Positions 46,790 to 57,099 of a stretch of DNA of 64,000 bases are shown here, piece by piece. The stretch comes from Sophora flavescens. Taxonomy: Eukaryota > Streptophyta > Magnoliopsida > Fabales > Fabaceae. The stretch spans positions 7,281,293-7,345,292 of the forward strand of contig CM061062.1 in NCBI GenBank assembly GCA_030762895.1. The letters run 5' to 3'. The position numbers were made by a program, and so were the translations under genes. The notes beneath the pieces are model-generated. The model saw nothing but the letters and a program-made list of their open reading frames with translations, did no database searches and was not told the origin of the DNA. Within the stretch, counting starts at the first letter, position 1. Every line of letters starts with the position of its first letter.

Positions 46790-47011
46790 CTATGATTCAG
46801 AGGTATTTTCCTCATCAACTTCATAAATAATTTGAAATAGCTGAGGGAAAATATATTTAAATATAGAGGTCCCAAACCACACATCAAGCCAAAATCTAGT
46901 ATTTGAACCATCCCTAACCCTATTCGTCACCCTTCTTGAGAACCAGCCAGCTGCCACCCCCATTTTCACTTTCAATACTTCACAAGTCTCTCCATCAAAA
47001 GGAAGTTTCAT
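46790..47011 (-). pseudogene. LINE (L1-type) fragment, region after the reverse transcriptase
   Basis: 73 codons containing RVRDGSNTRFWLDVWFGTS and FPQLFQI. This is the pattern between the RT and the C-terminal zinc-knuckle (zf-RVT) domain of plant L1 LINEs, where G-x-G/S-N-T-x-FW-x-D-x-W is typical. The Cys/His part is missing and no poly-A tail is visible. Short and truncated. Confidence 0.65.
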
Positions 47012-47104
47012 TTCTATACCTATTGGTATTTAAGTTCCCCAGACCCAAACATCCATTTAACAACTTGAACCAAACAGTTTTGTTATCATTTATGCACCTC
47101 CATT

Positions 47105-47461
47105 CACTACTAAAAAAGTTGAAATTAGCAACGGAATTTAACGACGACGACATATCCGTCGCAAACTGCGACGAATTTAGCGACGAATTGTGTTTTGGTT
47201 TACACTATTTCATGGTATACTATTTAGCTACATATTCGGTGATGAAATATGTTGTTGTTAAAATTCTCGTAGCAAAATTCGTCTCAATTTTTTTTTCTTT
47301 GACTTTAATGATGTAATTAGCGACAAAAAATGTTCGTCATGAGGTCCCTCGTTGCCAAATTCGTCGCTACATCCGTCGTTAATATGCTATTTGAAATCTA
47401 CAGTTCGTCGCTAATTCCATCATTAAAATTAACGATGGAATCAACGACGAATACTTTAGTG
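47105..47461. mobile_element. Miniature CACTA element, 357 bp
   Basis: Starts CACTACTAAAAAAG and ends ctttagtg (CACTAAAG inward). Flanked by ATT at 47102-47104 and 47462-47464. Inside are repeats of the form 'gacgaattagcgacgaa', palindromic with 'ttcgtcgctaa'. No coding. It lies 11 bp upstream of the first ATG of the F-box pseudogene. Confidence 0.8.
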
Positions 47462-47472
47462 ATTGATTATTC

Positions 47473-49344
47473 ATGTTGCTAATGTCGTCGTTAGAAGGTG
47501 GTGTAAGCTGTGGTATCTCAGGAGTCAGGAGAGATCTCAACTTTGATATCCACCATGTGGTTGGAAGCGAGAAGGAATTATTAGAAGCTGGGTATCTTGT
47601 TGATGTCTTGAGTAATTCTACTATGGAGAGACATGTTGATTTGGATGTGAGTTTGGGTGAATTTGTAAATCGAGTTGATCAATTTGTCAAGAATTTTGAT
47701 GGAGCAAAGATTGATACTTTCTTGGTGCATTTCTATTTAAATTATAACCAAAGCAACATTATTGACCAATGGATCAGCTTTGCAATTGCAAAGGGAGTTG
47801 GAAGAATCAATCTACTCTTTGTTGGAATACCGTATGCACATTTTGATATAAGGGACGACAAACCTTACAAGTTTCCATTTGACTTATTTTCGAAATCTAA
47901 TGGTTCAACACTAAAGCATATCCATCTACAACGTTGTCTTGTTTGCCCTCCCATCAACTTTGACTTCATTCCATTCACAAATTTAAGATCTCTTACACTT
48001 GATCAGGATGTAAAGGTGGATGAAATGTTTATTACAAGTCTACTATCTAATTGTCTTCTACTTGAAGATCTTAGATTAATTTTATGTGAGTTCAAATCAT
48101 ATTCAATGCCAAAGATAATAAGTTCATCCTTATGCCATATAGAGATTACATGCTGGTTTTTTGTATCCAACAATGTCATCAAGAATTTAAACCTGACTTC
48201 ATTGGATTGCCTTACACTCACATCATTGGATTATGATGGAAGAGATGGTTTGGATTTGAAGACCTCGTACTTTAATACCCCTATGCTCAAGATCATTGAT
48301 CACTTCATTTGTTCTGATGAAATAGTTAATGCAATTGCTTTCTTTGCAACTCTTCCTGAACTTGAGATTCTGCATTTGGACATATAATATATAACGGTTA
48401 GCTTGATAAACCGTTGGAACTGTGAAATTTTTACATGTCTTTGCCATTCTAATGTTATATTAAATTAATCTTACATGTCCTTATTCAGGTACTCACAACT
48501 TCCATAAATATAACTCAACCACTCAAACATCTTAAACGGTTGAAATTCACTATAGACTTCCAGGACGTAGATTTTGATCTTTTGTGGATTTTAACCATCC
48601 TTCGAGCTTCTCCTCAACTGCAAAAACTTTCAGTCATGGTGAGTGAATATGGTTAACAAACATGTTTTAATTTGTTTTTTTATAGTCCTTCTGATTTATT
48701 TTAGAGGCATGGCACATGAACAAGGTTGCTTTAGATTTGACGGAATTTGTCATGGTGGGTGTGATGACAAGTTATAGGTTCAATACTGTAGTGATTTTTT
48801 TCTCTTGGTTGAACTTCTATCTTGTTTAGGGGTTTTTTATTCTTTCAGTTTCATCCTTATATTTGTGTTTAGTACCCCTAATGCTATATTCAATACATTT
48901 TGGCTTATATAAAAAAAAAAAGCTTTTGTTGTTATTTTAGATCAGATAATTTTTTCAGACATTTTGGTTTGCATTCATTAGTACAGGCTGGAAGCATTGC
49001 CATTCACCACCATTCATATTATGATTTTCCTTTTTCAGGTCATAAGTCCAGAGTTCTTTGAAAATCAAAATGATATTAAGTATATTGAAATATTCTCTCA
49101 TGAGGAGGTCAAAGTTATTGAAATGGGAGGATGTGTTGGTAGTTGGTATGAAATTGAGTTTGCTATGAATATTCTAAAATATGCCCACAAACTTGAGCGA
49201 ATAGTTTTGAGCCCCTATTGGAAAGATTATGATGATGATGGTTGGAATTCTGATCCCATGTGGTTTCAAACTGGGCGTGAAAGGATTCGTGAAAAGATTC
49301 ATGGCGAAGACGTAATAGGACAAACAGAACTTATACTCATATAA
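47473..49344 (+). pseudogene. F-box/LRR (FBD-type) protein, F-box end missing
   Basis: Three exons by GT-AG sites: 47473-48396, 48489-48638, 49039-49344 (TAA). Phase is kept throughout. Exon 1 has plant F-box/LRR repeats: IDQWISFAIAKGVGRINLLF, LKHIHLQRC, NLRSLTLDQDVKVDEMF, LLEDLRLILCEF. Exon 2 has LKHLKRLKF and ASPQLQKLSVM; exon 3 has the FBD-like tail (YIEIFSHEEVKVIEMGG, NILKYAHKLERIVLSPYW). A TAA at 48385-48387, 12 bp before the exon end, breaks the frame. The N-terminal F-box that would bind a SKP1 partner is absent; a CACTA MITE sits there. Family members select proteins for ubiquitination by SCF complexes. Confidence 0.82.
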
Positions 49345-49832
49345 GTGTGTATTATATAGCATTGCTGAATAAATTTTTTTTTATACTCAACGGGGCTAAA
49401 AGCCCAACATTGTTGATAATTTTATTACTTGTTATCAACACAATAAATTAATATGTATTTTTTTATGACAGAAATAATGTGTATTGGACTATTGTTGCGT
49501 ACAATTAACAATCCGGCCGGCTGCATATATGTTTGATGTAATATAATTTAAATTATATTTTGGTTCATTCATTTTTAAAAATAGCAAGATAATCATTGCA
49601 ATTTAAAGACTTTTTGTAATTAAAATATAACTACTTCCAAATGTTTTTAATTGTATCTGAATCTATTATTTTTCAACAAAAATAACCACAGCCCATATTT
49701 TGAAGTTTATCAAGATAATAGCAAAATATAAAACAAAATATGTTTTACTTCCTTTTTTATCTTTATTATATAACAACTATTCACTTAAACAACGTAAGTG
49801 TTTCTTTTAAAAAATCATTAATTACTAATTGT

Positions 49833-49891
<59 letters not shown>

Positions 49892-50237
49892 GTGAAACTA
49901 TATTTTAAAGATATACTATCTTATGGAATTTTACCATAACTTGAAAAATTCTGGATGATATATATATTGCTAGTATAATTATGATACTATGCATAGATTT
50001 TTTTTATAAAACTATAATTTTTTGTCTCTTTTTATTTTATTTGAGTCTTCTAAAAAGAAGTTGTGAGCCATCATGATTGGACGATCCGGCTATCTCAACC
50101 TCAGCTTTGAATAATAACCTCCATCCCAACATTGAGCAAAGCAATTTAGGACAATTTCTATCACTAACCCCTTATATCATTACAATTCAAATTCAAATAA
50201 ATAAAAGCACATTCAACTAATATAATATTCTAAACAA
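49345..50237. other. No gene; AT-rich, (TA)n at 49839-49890
   Basis: Downstream of the F-box pseudogene. Only a ~50-bp TA microsatellite stands out. Confidence 0.6.
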
Positions 50238-50376
50238 CACTACAAGAAAAAGGCTTTTAGCGATCGACAAAATCGGTCACTATTTTATGATTTTCGGTCT
50301 CTAAATATGTTAGTGACCGAATTAGTGACCAACCATCAGTGGTTTGCTAAAACCTTGGACTAATTCATATAGTGAC
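50238..50376 (+). mobile_element. CACTA left end, truncated
   Basis: CACTACAAGAAAAAGG is a typical CACTA terminus, followed by subterminal 'gcgatcgacaaaatcggtcac' and 'gtgaccgaattagtgacc' motifs. It is cut off at ~50376 by a SIRE-like LTR; no right terminus is found nearby. Confidence 0.65.
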
Positions 50377-51762
50377 TGTTGTAAGACTCAATGACTTAGA
50401 GATTCTGATATATGACAAATACAATTTAATGTGTGTTCAAGTGTTTTAGTGTCAAATTGCAAAGACAAGTATCAAGCAGTGATCAACAAGTTCATTAAGC
50501 AAATTCAAGGAAAATATTCAAGGAAGAACTTGAAGGAATCAAGGAGCTGCATGTAGAAATCAAAAGAGCAAAGTCAAAGATCAAAGGATCATCAAGACCA
50601 AGCTTAAAGGAGAATTTTAGATTTAAGTCTTAGATGATTTGTAAGAGAAAGAAATCTCTTAGTCACAAAATAACTCAACTAAAAAGATGCATGAAGAAAA
50701 TCAATTTTCATAACCTGCATTAAAAGGAATAAGTTTTTTTTTAATGAAAATGAATTTTGGAAATAAGAGAATTATTTGTCAGGTGCAGCCATGTAATCAA
50801 TGGATGTATGTCTGCTACTGCAACTGACAAATGAATTTAAGGTTCTTGATTTAATACATAGATGAACTGAATGGATGTACCGATGGATTAACCAAGTTCA
50901 AGATTATCAGTATGAAATTGGTTAATACAGCCATGTACTCAACCCCTGTTCAAGCACCAGAATCAAGAAAACAGTTTCTGTTATCAGACCCAAATCTGTT
51001 TTGATTGATCCCAACGGCTATAACTTGTTTTCTATATAAAGTGGGATCAAAGGAACACTCAAAATATATCAACAAACATATCAAAACATATCAGAATTAC
51101 ACGAAATCAATTTGAAAGATCAATTGTGAAAATCATTCATCATCTTTCTTGAGCTTATTGTGAAAAGAGTGTTTCATTCTCATAAGTGCTTCAATTTGTA
51201 TATCTGACTACTGAGAGTTAGGAATAAATTTTTCGTTCTATTTGATTGTAAAGAGAGAGGGAGTCTCTCTATGTGATTAGGGTGAGGTATCCCTAAGGAA
51301 GAACATTGAGGCTCTTCACAGGTGTAAAGGTTTTTCAAGCTACCTGGCTAAAGCTTGTTGTGTTAGTGTGTGAAAACCCACAGGTGGAGTGGGGACTGGA
51401 TGTAGGTCACAGTGGTGGTGACTAAACCAGGATAAATCTGGTTGTGTGGTATCTCTAAACTCAAACTCTTTAATTTCTGTCTTGCGCATATAACTGTGAT
51501 CTTGATGTTCTAAGTTTTCAATTGATACCAGTTCTTGATCTGCATAATCAGTATTGAACCTTGAGTAAACTGTAATAATAACTGCGTATTCAATTATACT
51601 GAAACTGAAACCTGCAAGTTTGTTCTTGATTGTTAATGCTTGTATCTGAAACTTGAATAACTTGTTCTTAATCTTTAAAGGTTTAATCAGTTTCCGTATT
51701 TTGTTATTACTGAGTTTTGAACTTCCTGTTTGATTCAATAACTGTTTGATTCAATCACTAAA
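50377..51762 (+). mobile_element. SIRE-like copia LTR, probably solo
   Basis: Starts TGTTGTAAGACTC. Contains a TATA-like 'tctatataaagtgg' at ~51031-51044 and the SIRE R/U5 landmarks 'ggactggatgtag' (~51393) and 'accaggataaatc' (~51426). GTGAC occurs on both sides (50372-50376, 51763-51767), but the right edge reads ...ctaaa rather than CA, so the boundary is uncertain. No primer site or gag follows. Confidence 0.55.
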
Positions 51763-51789
51763 GTGACAGAATAGCATTGAAGACTTGCA

Positions 51790-51945
51790 TGGACCTATGA
51801 CAAGGGCAAGGCTTATGACAGTCCAAGACACACTCAAAACGATGGTGGTTAATCACTTGTCTCATAGGCAACTTCATGAAGAGGGCATGACTTTGAACCT
51901 CTTTTGCATTGAGCCATTGACTACCTAGTTATGGATAGGATCTAG
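51790..51945 (+). pseudogene. Possible gypsy polyprotein C-terminus
   Basis: A 50-codon open stretch begins GPMTRARLMTVQDTL, which resembles C-terminal ends of some plant gypsy polyproteins (GPMTRAR motif). It ends in a TAG at ~51945. Recognition rests on one motif, and it may lie within the following LTR. Confidence 0.35.
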
Positions 51946-52219
51946 GACCTTTTTATAGATTATACTTCATGTAATAAATATAGGAACTAGGACCTTTGTA
52001 TAGATTAGACTTCATGTAATACAAGTTCTTATTCACAAAAGCACTTAAGACTAGTTTAGGAATTGGGCCTATTGGGTCATTAGCATCTAAATAGGAAGCA
52101 TTAGACCCAAAACAAAGCCCACACTTGTGTAGATGAGGTAAAAGGGCTCTACTTGCTCCTCAAGTTAGAGTAACTTGCACTTCAAGTTAGTCTAGCTTGC
52201 ACCTCAAGTAGGATGAGCC

Positions 52220-52228
52220 TATAAATAG
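52220..52228 (+). promoter_or_regulatory. TATA box of the right-edge gypsy LTR
   Basis: tataaatag in 'gcctataaataggcc', 20 bp upstream of the insertion point of the Tat-like element, so transcription from this LTR would now run straight into the insert. Confidence 0.6.
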
Positions 52229-52279
52229 GCCTCATGTAACTCATTATACACTACTACATAAAAGGGTTTTAATAGCGCA

Positions 52280-52550
52280 CATTCAGTAGCGTTTTTTAGT
52301 AAAACGCTACTGAAAAAGAGGCGGAGCACATTTAGTAGCGTTTCCTTGAGGAAGCACTATCTTTGATATACTCTAAGACAACGCTTCTCTAAGAAAACGC
52401 TACTGAAAGTTGATGTGTAAGAATAGATAGCGCTTCCTCAAGGAAGCGCTACCTATTCCTTATATATAGATAGTGCTTCCTTAAGAGAGCGCTACCTATT
52501 CCTTACATATAGATAGCGCTTCCTTGAAAAGGCGCTATCTATTCCTTTAC
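52280..52550. repeat. Pack-CACTA left subterminal palindromes
   Basis: Repeated 'atagcgcttccttgaggaagcgctac' type motifs (given here in consensus form with variation), 60-70 bp apart; the mirror set is at 56085-56400. Confidence 0.8.
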
Positions 52551-52597
52551 CCTAAAAATTAAATTGTTCCCTCCCTGATTTCTCAAAACTTCGCGCG

Positions 52598-54777
52598 ATG
52601 AACCCTCCCCCACCACTGACCCTTGTCTCTCCCTCCTCGAAATCGTTCTCTTCCCTTCTTCCCCCTCTGATTCCCATCCTCCAACTTGCCCCCTCAGTCA
52701 CCCACCAAAACGACACCGTCTCACCACCAACCCCTACAACCCCAACAACCACTCTTCATCTCCTCCCAACCTCTACTCCCAAACCCTAACCCTCTCATCA
52801 TCGTCATCAGCGGCCCCAGCGGCGTCGGCAAAGACGCCCTCATCACCCGCCTCCGCCTCTCCCGCCACTCTTTCCACTTCGTCGTCACCGCCACCACCCG
52901 CCCCATGCGCCCCGGCGAGGTCGACGGCCAGGACTACCACTTCGTCACCAAGGACTAGTTCCTCTCCATGGTGGAGAGGGACGAGCTTCTCGAGTACGCG
53001 CTGGTGTATGGGGACTATAAAGGGGTTCCGAAGCAGCAGATTAGGGAATGCATGGTGAAAGGGTATGATATTGTGCTTAGGGTTGATATTCAGGGTGCGA
53101 ATACTCTGAAGAAGGTTCTTGGGAAATCGGCGGTGTTTGTGTTCTTGTTGGCGGAGAGTGAGATGGCGATGGTGGAGAGGTTGGTGGATCGGAAGACCGA
53201 GACTGCGGAGTCGTTGTTGGTGAGGATTGCCACTGCCAGGGAGGAGGTGAAGCATGTTAAGAATTTTGATTATGTTGTTGTCAATGCTGTGTTTAATTTT
53301 ATTCTCTTTCTTTCGGACTTCAAACCCAAATCCCTGCTCCCTCGTTTTACGTCTCTTTGTGCCGCCATTGTAGGGACTCAAATAGTGTTCACTCCAGACC
53401 TTGCGATCTCCTCCACGCCCCTGTTGGTCGTTGGTCCTCGTTCCTTCCTACGAGCAGCGTACGACTTCTCTTGGTCTTCTTCTCTCTTTGACCATACCCA
53501 TTGGCGTAGGTGCTTCTTGTGGTGAGGTTCTCATATTTATTAACTTGTTTGCTTCTCACTTTGATTTGAATTTGTTTTCTTTTTCTTTTTGATGGGTTTA
53601 TGGTGTTTGTACATTCAGAAAATTGAAATTATTAAGTGGTTCATAGTTCCCTAATTCTGATTTGAAATAAAATGTATTTCTCTATAATGCATATCACCTG
53701 TTTGATAAAATTTCTCAATATTGTTGCTTGCTGTTTTTTCCTTCTAAACTTACTTTCCATCTATACTTATCCATGTAAAGCTTATGCATTCTTATTCAAT
53801 TTTGGTAATGTGGAAATTTTCTCAACTATCTGAACCTTTTAATCTTAGTTTAAAAATTATGGTCTACTGGAAGTCTGGAACAATTTTCATTTGAATTAGA
53901 ATTATGCTAACATATCTAGCTCCATTTGATGCATGTCATTTGAGATTCTAGTTCCTCTACTTGAGTGCCAACGCAAGCTGTGAAATGTTAAGCTATTGTT
54001 GAGAATTGATTAGCTATTGTTGAGAGTCCACTATTTTGATTATGTTGTATCCACATGTAAATTAGAATTTTGTTCTTTGTTTGGTACATGTGTACTTGAT
54101 TTTCATTTGTCATGAATGATCTTTTCATATCACTTCTGAAGCCCATAAGCAATTTATTTTGTTCTGGTTTAAAATACTTGGTTTTATTTTTAGTTTAAAC
54201 ACTTCCGATGCTCATTGGAATATGTAGCTAGCATGGCTTCTTAGCAGATCTGTTTCACTCCTGGTACATCTACTCATTTGTGTTCCCACTTTATCGCTGT
54301 TTTCAACTTCTAAGATAGGTTAATTTTCTGCAAGAGACTGACCAATTCACTTTTCGTCTTCTTTTTGGGGCATAATTTGAACTTTGAAGTGAAGATTGCA
54401 TTTGTTTTGAACATTCGATGGTGCTTTATATCAACCATTTTATAGGTGAAATAAAGGTTGGTGACCTTATTTGAGAATTCGATAGTGGCTCTATCTGCAT
54501 TCTTCAGGATCTCTTTGGCATTTATTTACCTTTTAGTTCTTAGTTTATAAATTGATTCATTGCCTTTTTTACTGTGCCCTTTGTCCTCTGGTTCTATAGC
54601 CTTTTCAATGGTCAATGGGTTCAGCATAAGGTGGAAGTTTAGGTGACTGGGCAAACAGCAAAATGCCACTGCCGCGGAGTCTATTATTGATGCTGAGAAA
54701 GCTAAGGTCAGGCAAAGGAATGCTGAGTTTTCTATGATAGTCATGGAATTGAGTGGATCAAACAATTGTAAGATTTG
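52598..54777 (+). pseudogene. Captured guanylate kinase gene (organellar GK type)
   Basis: Exon 1, ATG 52598 or 52686 to ~53286: a Pro/Ser/Thr-rich start, then P-loop GPSGVGKDAL, the GMP-binding region (TATTRPMRPGEVDGQDYHF, LLEYALVYGDYKGVPKQQI) and the LID side (VDIQGANTL). It ends with the conserved FDYVVVNA. A TAG at 52956-52958 breaks the frame, and a frameshift separates the first ATG from the kinase. A second block at ~54656-54775 (AESIIDAEKAKVRQRN) fits the C-terminal exon. Guanylate kinases phosphorylate GMP to GDP; this sequence resembles the plastid/mitochondrial type. GC-rich codon use in exon 1 (52800-52960) stands out from the surroundings. Not functional as is. Confidence 0.85.
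53287..54655 (+). other. Unassigned DNA between captured exons
   Basis: 53287-53522 is open in two frames and CT-rich, with a possible donor at 53522 (tgtg|gtgagg). It looks like a leader or first exon of another gene, unrecognised. 53523-54655 is intron-like (T-rich, no ORF). Confidence 0.4.
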
Positions 54778-55671
54778 AATTGGGTTCTATGTCAATTTTT
54801 GAAGTGGATCAATTTGGGGTTTAGCTTAGTTAAGCTGAATATTAATTTAACTGTTGTGGAAAGCATCCAATGTGATGTCATTGGGTTTTACTTTTATGTT
54901 TTGATTTGATGCTTCAGTAATATTGTGGATCTTGAGTAGTTGGATACTGTTATCTTTCGTTGTGAGGGAGGTTGGGCGATTGATGTGGTTTATGTGTTTG
55001 GAATTATATATATGCCCATTTTTCTAGTATGGATTCTGTTTTTTCTCTTACATACCAGGACAGGTGTCTTTGAACTTTGAGTTTGGTTTTATGGTGATTT
55101 ATTTCTTACTTATGAGTTGGTCCATGTTAATTATTAAAAATATCTATAGTCTTTTAATGTGTTATTGAAATTTCTGAATTTTTAAATTCAATCACAATTG
55201 TCATCTTGTTGAAAAAATTAGGTGCAGCATGCAGTAGCAAGTGTCGATATCATGTAAATTCTAGTAATTGAAAAATCACATAGTGCCAAATAATGATGAT
55301 GAACAATTGATCTTCATGAACGTTCATTTAGATTGTTTTTTTTATCTTGGATTAAGACCCATGTTGCTTGGTCCACCAGAGTGAGCTTTGATTATGATGG
55401 ATTTGTTGGGATGCACTCAAACTTTGTAACATTCATAATTACTATTTACCATATTCACAGCCTCACAATAATAGTTAGATCTAGCTGTCCTCTAAGTGTT
55501 AGTTGCTTGATTATTATTTTTTATGTTATATTATTGCTGATAGTGTTACAGTTGGTTTGACAACTACATCTGCTACACACAAGACAGACATTTGCATTCA
55601 TGTTCCATAAGATGGTTATTTGTGTGGTTATGTGTGATGTCTCTCTCTAACACATGGTGTGAAACGAATAT

Positions 55672-55905
55672 GCAGGAAATGGGGTTTTGAGAAGCTGGTG
55701 TATAAAGATGCAAAGAAAGGGATCAGGAGAGATAGGAAATATGCTGTGCAACCTCGAAGCTTGTTTGCAACTGGGGTTCACGTGTCACAGAACCTAGAAG
55801 GAAAGACAACTCACAAAACAGAAGGGAGGATCAAATATTTCCACTATCATGGAACCATAGTCGAAAGAAGAGAATCATGCAAAATACTTGTTTTGAACAT
55901 CAATA
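55672..55905 (+). pseudogene. Captured exon of a GT92 (DUF23) glycosyltransferase
   Basis: After an acceptor (atatgcag at ~55674) an open stretch reads KWGFEKLVYKDAKKGIRRD, KYAVQPRSLFATGVHVSQN, GKTTHKTEGRIKYFHYHGTI and ERRESC. The FATGVH...GKT-HKTE...YFHYH pattern matches the C-terminal end of plant GT92/DUF23 glycosyltransferases as I remember the family. Only this last exon is seen; the catalytic DxD part is absent. Same strand as the guanylate kinase, so one chimeric transcript is possible. Confidence 0.6.
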
Positions 55906-56084
55906 TACTTTTAGCTTATCGGAAAAAAAATATTGTATTTAAGCTTTTGTATGTAAATGTATGGTTTGTTGAGTTTTGCTAAGTACAACGGGATGGATAA
56001 ACTGTTTAATGTCTTAGTTTTGCTGAGTGCATGTGAGAAATATAGAAAAACAATGTAAATAATTTAAAAAAAAAGGGAGAATAG

Positions 56085-56400
56085 GTAGCGTTTTCTTGAA
56101 AAAACGCTGCCTAAAGTTAAAAATAGATAGCGCTTTAGACAGCGCTTTCTCAAGGAAGCGCTACCTATTCCTACTTTCAATAGCGCTTTCTTGAAAAAAC
56201 GCTGCCTAAAGTGACAAATAGACAGCGCTTCCTTGAGAAAGCGCTGCCTAAAGTATGTAATAAATTGTCTTATTACCAACTTTAGACAGCGCTTTCTCAA
56301 GGAAGCGCTACCTATTCCTACTTTCAGTAGCGCTTTTTTAAGCGCTATTGAATCTCTCCCACCTTCAGTAGCGGGTGAATAGATAGCGCTTCGAAGTGCT
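56085..56400. repeat. Pack-CACTA right subterminal palindromes
   Basis: Mirror set of 'agcgctttctcaaggaagcgct' motifs ending at the CACTA terminus. Confidence 0.8.
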
Positions 56401-56450
56401 ACTAAAGGCAAAAAAAAGCGCTTTTGAAGCCCTTTTCTGTAGTAGTGATA

Positions 56451-57078
56451 CTGGCCGAAGAGTAAAACCCGGCCACCGAGCTTGGATATCCGATCCAACC
56501 AAGGCGGGAAGGATAAAATATCGATATTATCTTTATTAATCCTGATATTATCTCAAACAACCTTTTCCGGTTAGAAGAGATAATATCCCTTAAATTAAGG
56601 GATAAGATATTGATATTATCCTTAAATAATCCTAATATTATCTCAAATAACCTTATCCGGTTAAAAGTGATAATATCCCTTAAATTAAGGAAATCACATC
56701 TAAGAGATAAAGGAGATAAATCCTGATCTCTTAAAGATTGGGCGATCTTATTATAAAAAGAGGAGAGCCCAAGAGAGAAACTCACTATTCACTAACCCCG
56801 GTGACTCTCCTTTAAGCGTATTAGAGAAACTAGCTCGACCAAGAGACTATTGAAGAGTCCTTGCTCGCTGGTATTCATCAGATACAATATTAAGGGATTG
56901 AGATCACCGTATGGCCAAGGGTTGAACCTAGAAATACGTTTGGCTTTGATTCCCATTGGGATACGTAGGACCGGAATACAATATTCTGTCAAGCCATAAT
57001 CTAAAACAACCCCCATTGTTCACTCTTGGTTTGACGTTCTACGGTGAGATTCCGGCAAGTCGGATCTCGGCAGGAACA
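56451..57078 (+). repeat. 5' LTR of the Tat-like element (main part)
   Basis: Matches 62651-63279. U3 has a duplicated 89-bp block with GATATTATC/GATAATATC palindromes; TATA box tataaaaag at 56752-56760. Ends GGAACA. Confidence 0.85.
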
Positions 57079-57080
57079 TT

Positions 57081-57099
57081 TGGTGCCCACCGTGGGGCC
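57081..57099 (+). promoter_or_regulatory. Primer-binding site TGGTGCCCACCGTGGGGCC
   Basis: Two bases after the LTR. Similar TGGYGCCCACCGTGGGGC sites occur in Tat-lineage elements; I do not assign the tRNA with certainty. Confidence 0.7.

Larger units (their letters stand above)
52249..56447. mobile_element. Pack-CACTA, 4199 bp, carrying guanylate kinase and GT92 gene pieces
   Basis: Terminal inverted repeats CACTACTACATAAAAGGG and (inward) CACTACTACAGAAAAGGG; ATA duplicated at 52246-52248 and 56448-56450. The ends carry arrays of 'agcgcttcctyraggaagcgct' palindromes (52280-52550 and 56085-56400). The 3 kb between is host-gene-derived, with no transposase. It lies four bases inside the Tat-like 5' LTR, whose sequence continues exactly on the right. 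Confidence 0.92.

Noticed and set aside
52773..53381. 202-codon reverse-strand ORF with His/Leu-rich and Gly/Ala/Asp-rich parts
   Set aside because: Antisense shadow of the GC-rich guanylate kinase exon.
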